From: Ectothiorhodospiraceae bacterium WFHF3C12
GTDB lineage: Bacteria; Pseudomonadota; Gammaproteobacteria; Nitrococcales; Nitrococcaceae
Reading direction: 5' to 3'
Assembly: GCA_013519935.1 (NCBI GenBank)
Contig: JACDUA010000013.1
Location: 1 to 64,000 of the forward strand
Length of the DNA stretch: 64,000 nt
In this document: one piece after another, positions 14,768 through 22,503 of the stretch
Layout: each line of letters opens with the position of its first letter
Position numbering within the stretch: position 1 is the stretch's first letter
Translations under genes and position numbers: made by a program
Notes under the pieces: model-generated
The model's input: the letters and a program-made list of their open reading frames with translations, nothing else
Told to the model about the DNA's origin: nothing
Databases searched by the model: none

Positions 14768-15793
14768 TCAGCGCGCCTCCAGCCGTCGCGACGCGGCGTC
14801 GATGACGAGCTCGATGAACGCCGCGTAGTCGTGCCCGGCGTATCCCGCCATGGTGGCCATCATGCCGTCGAAGCCCCACATGGGGTGGGGGTTGACGTCG
14901 ATGAGGTGCGGCGTGCCGGCGCCATCGCAGCGGTAGTCCATCCGGGCGTAGTCGCGGCAGCCGAGGCGTTCGAATACCCGCGAGACATCGCCGCGCAGCA
15001 CCGCCAGCCGCTCGCTGTCCAGTTCCGCCGGTCGCAATGCCACGCCCTGCCAGTCCGCGGAATCCGGTGCGACCTTCGCGGCCTCCGTGAGGATGGGCGG
15101 CTGGCCCGGTGGCAGCCCGCTGAAATCCAGCTCAAGCGGCGGAAGCACGCTCAGGTCGGTCCCGGGGTTGCCAATGAGGCCGACGCTGTATTCCGGACCC
15201 GGCAGGTAGTGCTCGATGAGGACCCAACCACCCGGAAAGCGCTCGGCAAGACGATGGCAGTGGCGTCTGGCCGCCGCGGCGTTGGTGACGAGGGCGTCCG
15301 GCGTCACGCCGGTGCTGCCGTCCCCGAAGTTCGGTTTGATAAAGGCCGGATATCGAATGCCGGGGGGCAGCGAGATGTCGCCGGACAGGCGCAGGGCTGC
15401 CTGAACGGCGACGGGCACACCCAGATCCCCGGCGATACGCGTGACGGCCTGCTTGTCGTGACATAGCGCCATGCATGCAGGGCCGGCCCCTGCGTAGGGC
15501 AGTTCCAGGGTCTCCAGCAGCGCCGGCACGTGCAGTTGGCGCTCCGGGTGATTGCCGAACCCGGTGTTGCATAAATTGAGCACCAGCCGCGGTGCCCGAT
15601 AGGCGAGTCCGGCGCTGAACTGGCGATGATCGTCAACGAGTTCGAACCGCCAGCCGGTGAGCCGGTCAAGGGTTCGGCGTAGTGCCGCGACCATCTCGAG
15701 GTCATGCGCGTTAAAGCGCTGCTCCGGGTTGTAGGGGTACGGCAGCGAGGGATCGCCGAGTAGCACAAGGATGTAGTCGTTGGCGGTAATCAC
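14768..15793 (-). CDS. ATP-grasp ligase, D-alanine--D-alanine ligase-like
   Basis: A 341-residue ATP-dependent carboxylate-amine ligase. Visible parts of the fold: HDKQAVTRIAGDLGVP (111-126), the nucleotide-binding IKPNFGDGSTGV with Lys153, LPGPEYSVGLIG, and the metal-binding RMDYRCD then LIDVNPHPMWGFDG near the C-terminus. The start GTG at 15793 overlaps the TGA of the upstream ligase gene as GTGA, which points to translational coupling; a GTG at 15805 is the alternative. Chromosomal Ddl normally sits in the cell-wall cluster, so this copy, beside another ATP-grasp gene, probably joins other substrates. The product is not known. Confidence 0.85.
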   Translation of the reverse strand: MITANDYILVLLGDPSLPYPYNPEQRFNAHDLEMVAALRRTLDRLTGWRFELVDDHRQFSAGLAYRAPRLVLNLCNTGFGNHPERQLHVPALLETLELPYAGAGPACMALCHDKQAVTRIAGDLGVPVAVQAALRLSGDISLPPGIRYPAFIKPNFGDGSTGVTPDALVTNAAAARRHCHRLAERFPGGWVLIEHYLPGPEYSVGLIGNPGTDLSVLPPLELDFSGLPPGQPPILTEAAKVAPDSADWQGVALRPAELDSERLAVLRGDVSRVFERLGCRDYARMDYRCDGAGTPHLIDVNPHPMWGFDGMMATMAGYAGHDYAAFIELVIDAASRRLEAR

Positions 15794-17157
15794 AATCGTG
15801 TCCACAGCGGCACAACCGCCAGGTCGCGGTGCGCTCCCCCCGGGCGGTCCGTCGCGGTGGCGTCCGTCAGCGGCTGGATGCCAAAGCGCAGGCGTCGTCG
15901 CGCGAAGCGATACTTGCTGAGCAGCTCCCGCCGGGTGCGCGCGCCGAGGAAAAGCTCCGCGAGCTCGTAGCTGTAGCTGTCCTGGAATTGCAGCTCGTCG
16001 AGCCTTTGCCCCTGCCTCACCAGCAGCCGCACGAGTGCCTCGGGACAGCGCTCGTGGAGGCGCGCCAGCGCGGCTGCCGTCGGCACACGCGAAATCACGC
16101 CGTTGTGGTAATGGCGGATCATGAACTTTGCAGCCAGTGGCCATTCACCCTGACGGTGCGGGTAGTCGGGACGGCGTCCGAGTGCCAGTTCCGTGAGCAC
16201 CTGTTGATGGACGGCACCGTCCACCAGCCGGAACAGCGGGGCATGCGACTTGGAGATGCGGGCGTTGATCTCCAGCAGAGACATCCGGTCTGTTTCGCTG
16301 TCCCAGTAGAACTCCACGTTGAACGGCGCCTGATCGTAGCCGAGATGCCGCACCAGCCGTTCCGTGGCGTCGCACATACGCTGGACGACAGATTCCGGCA
16401 GGTGCGAGGGGTACTGATACCGCGTGAACGAGGAGCGTTGCTCGCCACCGCGAATGGAGTCGACCACCCCAAGTGTCGTGACACGGCCGCCGCAGGCGTA
16501 TCCCTCCAGCGTGCACTGCTGACCGAGCGCGATGTCCTCCTCGACGATGCAGTGGTGCCCGCCGATACCCGCGACGTCATCGGGCAGGTCGACGTGCTCA
16601 AGAAAGGCGTCGAACAGGGGGCCGAGGACGCCGATTCCGGCGCGGATGGCCGAAAGCGCCCGTTCCAGGTCGTCGGCATCCGAAACATGGAAGCCAAGGT
16701 AGGAGGAATGGGCCTTGACGGGCTTGATCCAGAACGGAAACGGCAGCGACAGAGTGGCAAGCGGATCCGGCGCGAAGGGGTCCAGGGCCTGAAAACGGGG
16801 GACTAGATCTGGCAGAACTTCGGCCTGCAGCCGGCGCGCCCAGAGCTTGTGCTCGCAGCGTGCCACCGCCGTGGGGGATGGGCCCGGCAGTCCACGGTGG
16901 TGTGCCAGCAGCGGTGCCAGCGTGCCCGAAGGGAAGTCCCAGTAGCCGATTATGGCATCGACGCTGCCGGGGAACTGCGCCAGGCGCTCTTCCGCCCTGG
17001 CGAGCAGCTCATTGAACGGCGCATAGCGGCCGTCCGGCGGCCGCACGGCCTCCGCATAACCGAGCAGCTCATGAAAGGCGTAAGCACCCTGCGGTTCAAT
17101 GGTTTCCAACAGGGCCCGGTTGAAGGGGTCCAGTCCGACGACGAAGATGTTCTTCAC
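15790..17157 (-). CDS. ATP-grasp domain protein (carboxylate-amine ligase)
   Basis: The 455-residue protein starts at GTG 17157 (VKNIFVVGLDPFNRALLE). An N-terminal pre-ATP-grasp region is followed by the ATP-binding FPFWIKPVKAHSSYLGF, GIGGHHCIVEEDI, the metal-binding NVEFYWD and LLEINARISKSHAP. The last 130 residues, rich in Arg, form an extra C-terminal region. The upstream frame to 17253 is open but shows no likeness. It overlaps the following ligase gene by four bases. Two coupled ATP-grasp enzymes suggest two successive amide or peptide bonds in a small-molecule or peptide-modifying pathway. This is inference from gene order. Confidence 0.85.
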   Translation of the reverse strand: MKNIFVVGLDPFNRALLETIEPQGAYAFHELLGYAEAVRPPDGRYAPFNELLARAEERLAQFPGSVDAIIGYWDFPSGTLAPLLAHHRGLPGPSPTAVARCEHKLWARRLQAEVLPDLVPRFQALDPFAPDPLATLSLPFPFWIKPVKAHSSYLGFHVSDADDLERALSAIRAGIGVLGPLFDAFLEHVDLPDDVAGIGGHHCIVEEDIALGQQCTLEGYACGGRVTTLGVVDSIRGGEQRSSFTRYQYPSHLPESVVQRMCDATERLVRHLGYDQAPFNVEFYWDSETDRMSLLEINARISKSHAPLFRLVDGAVHQQVLTELALGRRPDYPHRQGEWPLAAKFMIRHYHNGVISRVPTAAALARLHERCPEALVRLLVRQGQRLDELQFQDSYSYELAELFLGARTRRELLSKYRFARRRLRFGIQPLTDATATDRPGGAHRDLAVVPLWTRL

Positions 17158-17362
17158 AACCCTTTGCCCCGCGGCTTTGAAGGGCGCTGGAGTAGGCCGT
17201 GGCCACCCCACTACAAAGAATGTAACCGTTTCGTCGCCGATGCACGTTGACAAAGGTCATCGAAGGACCCGCTGGAAGAAGCATCTGAACGGCCCGGAAA
17301 CCCGGAGGGTGATCCCCTGAACGGACCGGCGCACCAAGGGTAACCTGCCAGCTCTTGGCTAA

Positions 17363-17698
17363 CCCGTGACCGTTACCGAGGGGGCCTAGGCCAACGGCCG
17401 CAGGATCAACGCGCAGGGCCGGGCGTTCATCCGGGAGCTCATCGCGGCGCTGGATGCGGCCAGGGAGTTCGCCGGGGGGCAGCTGGTCGAGGTGTACAGC
17501 GAGGGCTGGCTGGGTGGGCGCGAGGCGGCATTGTCGGATGCGGAGCGGGCCGCCGGGCTTTCGCATCCCTCGTTACTGGTATTCGACGAGCCCGGGGAGG
17601 CCTCGTACTACTTCGACGACAATGGGCTTTTCGGCGGCCAGTACGTGGAGGTGATGGTCGCCGACAACGAGATCATCGACGCGGACCTGGTGAATTGA
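17363..17698 (+). pseudogene. Broken copy of the 121-residue hypothetical gene
   Basis: From CCCGTGACCGTTACCGAGGG to the stop codon this matches 12681-13016 without gaps. The TAC codon of the intact copy (GAYAN) is TAG here (17387-17389), and the first ten codons are absent because the likeness begins abruptly at 17363. A GTG at 17492 could start a 68-residue remnant beginning MYSEGWLGG that keeps the acidic C-terminal half. Most substitutions are few, so the copy is recent. Confidence 0.85.
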
Positions 17699-17764
17699 AC
17701 CACTAGCGCCAAGAGCCCACCGAAGGAGCGGGGGCGGCTCTGACGAGCCCGATTGCCGGAGCCT

Positions 17765-18577
17765 TTACCGGACGGCGTCACCAAGGAAGGTGACGAGCTC
17801 ATCCGTGAACCGCTCGGGTTCCTCCCAGTGAGGGGCATGGCCGACGCCCTTCAACGCCAGGAGCCGCGAGTCGGGTATTGCGGCCTCTTGGGCGTCCTGA
17901 TCGCTTCGAGGGACTATTTCGTCCTGATCCCCCCACAGGAGCAGGGTCGGCGCCTTGATCTTGCCGAAGTCCCGCGCCAGCTCCTCCTGCAGATCCCCTC
18001 CGACCACGGCCTGCCAGACTCGTGCCGGGACCTTTGCGCTCTCCCGGACGATGGTCTCCAGAAACCGCTCCGGTACCGGCTGGGCCATCGTGCTCTCCTG
18101 GAACTCGCGGACGAAGTCCGGGTCGACGGGGTCCTTCATGCCTGAGACCACGGAATCCCAGAGCTCGCGTACTACCGGATTCTTTGACATATCGGCGAAG
18201 GAGCCAATCAGCACCAGCCCCCGCGTACGCTCTGGATAGTCGATGGCGAACCGCCGTGCGGCGGTTGTTCCGGGACTTGAATGGCCCACGACCACGGCCG
18301 CGTCAAGCTGTACCTCGTCCATGAACGCCGCCACATCCGCCGCGAAATCGGCGTGGCGATAGCCCGCGGCCGGTTTGCTCGAATCGCCGTGCCCCCTTTG
18401 CGTCAGCGCGAAGGCATGGACGGATTCAGGGAGATGAGGCAACACGCGTTCGTAGGAGTGCCAGGAATCGGACAGCCCGTGGAGGAACACGACGGCAGTG
18501 CCCAGCGGGTCACCCCGTTCAACGTACTCGAGCGTCACATCGGTGCGAAGCTCAGCGCGCGTGGTTTTGGGTTCCAT
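17765..18577 (-). CDS. Alpha/beta-fold hydrolase
   Basis: A 270-residue soluble hydrolase. VVFLHGLSDSWHSYE is the oxyanion region, VGHSSPG (97-103) the nucleophile elbow with Ser100, LLWGDQDEIVP the acid, and GVGHAPHWEEP carries the catalytic His. The usual GHSMGG is replaced by GHSSPG, so the residue after the nucleophile is Ser in place of the more common Met. It has no signal peptide. The substrate is unknown; close relatives are annotated as epoxide hydrolases, haloperoxidases or esterases without proof. The gene points away from the TetR regulator at 18961, with 380 bases between. Confidence 0.85.
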   Translation of the reverse strand: MEPKTTRAELRTDVTLEYVERGDPLGTAVVFLHGLSDSWHSYERVLPHLPESVHAFALTQRGHGDSSKPAAGYRHADFAADVAAFMDEVQLDAAVVVGHSSPGTTAARRFAIDYPERTRGLVLIGSFADMSKNPVVRELWDSVVSGMKDPVDPDFVREFQESTMAQPVPERFLETIVRESAKVPARVWQAVVGGDLQEELARDFGKIKAPTLLLWGDQDEIVPRSDQDAQEAAIPDSRLLALKGVGHAPHWEEPERFTDELVTFLGDAVR

Positions 18578-18911
18578 GTCTCATTCCCCCGCCAGGGTCT
18601 GCGGCCTTGGGCGCCGATAACTCTGGCTATTGCGATGAAATTGTTGCCCTGCAGCCTCCAGCGGCGCCGTTTCAGCTGGTTGTGTGCGTCGCCGGGCTGC
18701 CCCTGAGAACGCAAGCGGGCTCAGGACAGGGCGTCGGTGTTCACGCGGTCCGGCCGGTCATCCACCGGGGTCCGGTGGGACGAGCGGTCCACGCGAGCAT
18801 TTCCCGCAGGCAGCAACCGATCGCCGTGGGAGCCGTCTTGACTCCGGAGGTGACCCAGGTGGCTGCCGATTTGGTTCCGCAAATGGACCTTCTCACTAAT
18901 CGCTTTTAGAA
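18578..18911. other. Intergenic, no gene seen
   Basis: No frame here has a ribosome-binding site or a recognisable product, and no repeat of the island families was found. Composition is GC-rich until about 18895, after which it becomes AT-rich next to the TetR operator. Confidence 0.5.
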
Positions 18912-18950
18912 AGCACGATCATGCTATCTAAAAATAGAACGACCGTGCTA
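18912..18950 (+). promoter_or_regulatory. Tandem operator-like repeats before the TetR gene
   Basis: AGCACGATCATGCTA (18912-18926) and AGAACGACCGTGCTA (18936-18950) are direct repeats, each an imperfect palindrome around GATC or GACC. They are spaced 24 bases start to start and lie in an AT-rich stretch just before the ATG at 18961. TetR-type proteins usually bind such palindromes in their own promoter, so autoregulation is likely. Confidence 0.6.
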
Positions 18951-18960
18951 ACCTGTCAAG

Positions 18961-19611
18961 ATGACTGACACAGACCACGTGGCTGGCCGTCCACCAAGGC
19001 GCTCGGACGGAGAACGGACACACGCCGCCATCCTGGAATCCGCCATGCGGCTTGCCTCCATCGAAGGGCTTGGCAGTCTCACTATTGGCCGGCTCGCGCG
19101 CGAACTGGGGGTGAGCAAGAGCGGCGTGTTCGCGCACTTCCGCTCCAAGGAGCGCCTGCAGCAGGAGACCATCGAAGCGGCACGAGGGATTTTTCAGCGA
19201 GAGGTCCTTACGCCGGCGCTTTCCGCGCCTGAGGGCCTCCAGCAGGTCGAAGGTCTCTGCGAGGCATATCTTTCCTATGTTGAACGGGGCGTGTTTCCAG
19301 GCGGCTGCTTCTTCGCGCAGCTCCTGGCCGAGTTCGATGCGCAGGCGGGCCCGATCCACGACCAGGTGGCGGCGGATCAGCGCGGATGGTTAACCCTTCT
19401 GGCCGACCAGATCCACACCGCACAACGCCAGGACGAGCTACTCGCGCAGATGGATCCGCCACAGCTGGCGTTCGAGCTTTACGGCCCACTGGAGCTCAGC
19501 AACTATCTGTTCACGCTGAATCAGGATCCGTCCGTGATCAGCCGGGCACGTAACGCGGTGCGGGGCATAATTGCCAGGGCGAAGCCGCCGCGCGGCGGCC
19601 ATTCAGGATAG
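18961..19611 (+). CDS. TetR family transcriptional regulator
   Basis: A 216-residue repressor-type protein. The N-terminal helix-turn-helix is clear: RTHAAILESAMRLASIEGL, then LTIGRLARELGVSKSGVFAH and FRSKERLQQE, covering about residues 19-70. The C-terminal domain contains GGCFFAQLLAEFDAQAG, typical of the TetR_C type found in regulators of YfiR/AcrR-like genes. The ATG at 18961 directly follows the operator-like repeats, and no strong ribosome-binding site precedes it. The target is unknown; the hydrolase at 17765-18577 and the MFS carrier at 20118 are the nearest candidates. Confidence 0.9.
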   Translation: MTDTDHVAGRPPRRSDGERTHAAILESAMRLASIEGLGSLTIGRLARELGVSKSGVFAHFRSKERLQQETIEAARGIFQREVLTPALSAPEGLQQVEGLCEAYLSYVERGVFPGGCFFAQLLAEFDAQAGPIHDQVAADQRGWLTLLADQIHTAQRQDELLAQMDPPQLAFELYGPLELSNYLFTLNQDPSVISRARNAVRGIIARAKPPRGGHSG

Positions 19612-19630
19612 GTATCGCGAGACAGCAGAC

Positions 19631-19768
19631 GTAGGTCGGCACCGGCGAAGCCGGCGCCGACGTCACCCGCCACGTTGTCGTATGGCAAGCCCGTCCGACC
19701 TGCGGGTGTAGGGTAAGTCCCGTAGGTGAGCGAAGCCCACGCGTACGTCCTGTCCGTTGGCTATGCTG
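19631..19768 (+). repeat. Long dispersed repeat, copy 3
   Basis: GTAGGTCGGCACCGGCGAAG, GCCGGCGCCGACGTC, TCGTATGGCAAGCCCGTCCG, then GTAGGGTAAG and GTGAGCGAAGCCCACGCG. Same family as 9014-9148 and 10195-10325, with a short insertion (TCCCGTAG) in the middle. Confidence 0.85.
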
Positions 19769-20117
19769 GTTTGGTGGTGTCGCCCGCCCTTCGATGAGGC
19801 GCCCGAGGCCCTTCTACCGGCAAGGCCGGGGCCCCCAATGGCGCCAACGCCCGGTGGCTTTGTTCAGCCAGCAAGCCCGACGTATTACATTTATTGATCG
19901 GTCCCATCAAAAATATTCGTTTGTGCCGAACCTGAAGGGCCATCTATAAAGGGTGCCCGGGAGGTCGTGTAGAAGGGGGAGGATGTCCGTGATGCCCGGT
20001 CCATGCCACACGCCCAGCCGGGGCGGCGACGCCCGAGTCCATCCCCCGATACCGGACGCCGCAGGCGTCTCCCTCCACCGACGGATGCCCCTGGTTCAGC
20101 CGCCTGTGTAGCCCGAC
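19769..20117 (+). promoter_or_regulatory. Upstream region of the MFS gene with a candidate promoter
   Basis: No gene is seen. An AT-rich stretch from about 19885 contains TTGTGC (19921-19926) and TATAAA (19945-19950) with an 18-base spacer, a reasonable sigma70-type promoter pointing to the MFS gene 168 bases further on. The long open frame starting at 20003 overlaps the MFS gene in another frame and is not thought to be coding. Confidence 0.35.
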
Positions 20118-21341
20118 ATGCGACTATTCGAGCGTTCGGAATATCTCCCGCTGCTGCTGGCCCTGTCGCCGGCCGTCGGTCTTGGTATCGGGCGGTTCGC
20201 CTACGCGCTCGTTCTGCCGGAGATGCGGGGCGATCTTGGCTGGTCGTACGGCGAGGCGGGCTGGATCAACAGCGTCAACGCGGCCGGGTATCTCGCGGGC
20301 GCGCTCCTTGCCTCAGTGGCTGCACGGCACATCACGCTTCCACGGCTGGTGGTCGGCTCGACGCTGATCGTGGCGGTCTCGACACTGTGTCTCGGCCTGA
20401 CGCGCTCGTTCGAGTGGCTCAGCGTCTGGCGGTTCGCGGCCGGCCTATTCGGTGCCTTCGCCTTCGTCCTCGGCGGCGCCATCGCCGCCGAGATGGCGGG
20501 CCACGACAGCCGGCACGGCAGCCTCAAGCTCGGGTTCTTTTACGGCGGGTCCGGCCTGGGCATCGCCCTGTCCGGTGTCCTCGCGCCAACCCTGATCCAG
20601 TGGCAGGGTCCGACGGCGTGGCCGTTGGTGTGGCTCGTGCTCGGTGCCGTCTCGATTCTCCTGGCCCTGGCCACCCTGCCGGTGCTCACGCACCGGGACG
20701 ACGCGGGCCCCGCCGGCGGTACCGCCGAAGCCGTGCCCGCGCGCATGAAGGTCTCCGCCGCGCTGCCGCTGCTGCTCGGTTACGGGGCTTTCGGCGCCGG
20801 GTACATCGGTTACATGACGTTCATGATCGCCTGGATGCGTACCTCCGGGGCGTCCGCCTCCATGGTCATGCTCTTCTGGCTCTGCATCGGTGCCGCGGTC
20901 CTCGCCTCGCCGTGGCTCTGGGCGCGTCTTCTGCGCAGCGCACCCGGCGGGCGGGCGTTTTCCGTGCTGATTGCGATCTGTGCGTTCGGCGCATTGTTGC
21001 CCCTGCTGAGTGATACGCGGTTGGCGATCATGATCTCGGGGCTCGTCTTCGGCTGCGCGTTCTTCTCGGTGGTGGCCTCGACGACCGCCTTTATCCGCCG
21101 CAACGTTCAGCGAAGCGAATGGGCGCGGGCGATCGGCACCTTCACGGTGGTGTTCGGTGTCGGCCAGGTTGTCGGTCCCGTTCTGATCGGCGCGGTCAGC
21201 GACACCTCCGGCTCCCTGACGGCCGGGCTCGCATGGTCCTGCGGGCTGCTGCTGCTGGGCTTTGTGTTGAGCCTGTTTCAACGCGATCTCGAACCAGCAC
21301 CGACGCGCGCCCAACGTGCGGGCGAGGCGGCTGATTCCTGA
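20118..21341 (+). CDS. YbfB/YjiJ family MFS transporter
   Basis: A 407-residue carrier with twelve predicted membrane helices. The opening region, GLGIGRFAYALVLPEMRGDL followed by YGEAGWINSVNAAGYLAGAL, is the hallmark of this branch of the major facilitator superfamily. A GSLKLGFFYGGSGLGIALSG segment begins helix 5. Substrates of YbfB/YjiJ members are not settled. The ATG at 20118 gives the expected N-terminus, but the ribosome-binding site is poor. The homocysteine methyltransferase-like gene follows 246 bases later on the same strand. Confidence 0.9.
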   Translation: MRLFERSEYLPLLLALSPAVGLGIGRFAYALVLPEMRGDLGWSYGEAGWINSVNAAGYLAGALLASVAARHITLPRLVVGSTLIVAVSTLCLGLTRSFEWLSVWRFAAGLFGAFAFVLGGAIAAEMAGHDSRHGSLKLGFFYGGSGLGIALSGVLAPTLIQWQGPTAWPLVWLVLGAVSILLALATLPVLTHRDDAGPAGGTAEAVPARMKVSAALPLLLGYGAFGAGYIGYMTFMIAWMRTSGASASMVMLFWLCIGAAVLASPWLWARLLRSAPGGRAFSVLIAICAFGALLPLLSDTRLAIMISGLVFGCAFFSVVASTTAFIRRNVQRSEWARAIGTFTVVFGVGQVVGPVLIGAVSDTSGSLTAGLAWSCGLLLLGFVLSLFQRDLEPAPTRAQRAGEAADS

Positions 21342-21587
21342 CCAGCTCCAGTCGGCGCGGCGAGACGGGCCGGTCCTGGATCCGGCGTAAGGGCCGGCGT
21401 TGCAGTACAAAGACTACCCGTTTGGCTGTCATTGACCGTCACCGAGCCGGCGGGCAGGCTTGAGGTCGCGGGGGAAACGCCCTCGTCATTCCTGCCCGCG
21501 GCAAGTCGTCGTTGAAGAGCGGCTTGCTCTCCGGGGATCCGAACGAACAGCTGGATATCGGCGAACCAACCAGAAGGTGGCGACTCA

Positions 21588-22499
21588 ATGACCTCACAAG
21601 AACGCGACGTAGTGCTCCTGGACGGGGGCATGGGCCAGGAGCTTCGGCGGCGCAGCAGCCGTCCCGCCTCGCCGCTGTGGTCTTCCCAGGTCATGCTGGA
21701 CGAGCCGGATCTTGTCACGGCCGCCCATCGCGATTTCATCGAGGCCGGCGCCCGGGTCATCACCGCCAACACCTACAGCGCGACACCGCAGCGCCTGGCG
21801 CGTGACGCCGATATCGGGTTGTTCGACTCGCTTCAGGCCGCCGCGCTGAGCGCCGCGGCCGAGGCCCGTAAGGAAAGCGGCAGGGACGTGCGAATCGCCG
21901 GCTGCCTGCCACCGCTGGTGGCGAGCTATCATCCCGAGGTCGCGCCGGACGATGCGACCTGCCTGGAGAGCTATCGCCGGATGGTGGCGGCCCAGGCCGG
22001 CGGCGTCGATCTTTTCATCGTCGAAACCATGTCCCTGGCCCGCGAGGCGCGCGCGGCGACGGTCGCGGCGGCGGAAAGCAACCTGCCGGTGTGGACGTCG
22101 TTCACGGTGGACGACGGCGACGGAACGCGCCTGCGCTCCGGTGAGTCGCTGGCCGACGCGGCGCGGGATGTCGTGGCCGCGGGTGCCGAGCGGGTCATCG
22201 TCAATTGCTCGGTCCCCGAGGCGGTATCGACCGCAATGGGTGTTCTGGCCGAGCTTGGCGTGCCCTTCGGCGGCTATGCCAACGGATTCACGTCAGTGTC
22301 CGAGTTGCAGCCGGGCGGCACCGTGGATGTGCTGGAGGCGCGTACGGACCTTGGCCCGGCCGCCTATGCCGAGCACGTGCTTCGGTGGGTGGAGCAGGGC
22401 GCCTCCGTCGTGGGCGGCTGTTGCGAGGTCGGCCCGGCCCATATCGCCGCCGTGGCCGAGCGGCTGACCGCGGCGGGCTACCGCCTGGTGTCTTCCTGA
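21588..22499 (+). CDS. Homocysteine S-methyltransferase family protein
   Basis: Likely moves a methyl group from a methyl-sulfonium donor (S-methylmethionine, SAM or similar) to homocysteine or another thiol. The 303-residue single-domain barrel has LLDGGMGQELRRR at the N-terminus and the zinc ligands in IVNCSVPEA (first Cys) and VVGGCCEVGP (two Cys). TANTYSATPQRL is also typical. GAAGGTGG precedes the ATG. The 246-base leader was checked for SAM- or SAH-riboswitch cores and none was recognised. The gene is convergent with the GMC oxidoreductase, only four bases apart. Confidence 0.88.
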   Translation: MTSQERDVVLLDGGMGQELRRRSSRPASPLWSSQVMLDEPDLVTAAHRDFIEAGARVITANTYSATPQRLARDADIGLFDSLQAAALSAAAEARKESGRDVRIAGCLPPLVASYHPEVAPDDATCLESYRRMVAAQAGGVDLFIVETMSLAREARAATVAAAESNLPVWTSFTVDDGDGTRLRSGESLADAARDVVAAGAERVIVNCSVPEAVSTAMGVLAELGVPFGGYANGFTSVSELQPGGTVDVLEARTDLGPAAYAEHVLRWVEQGASVVGGCCEVGPAHIAAVAERLTAAGYRLVSS

Positions 22500-22503
22500 C
22501 TCC

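Noticed and set aside
18607-18909. 100-codon frame before the TetR gene
   Set aside because: No ribosome-binding site or family pattern; it runs into the operator region.
21342-21587. SAM- or SAH-riboswitch before the homocysteine methyltransferase gene
   Set aside because: The leader shows no match to the conserved cores I know and no terminator hairpin.
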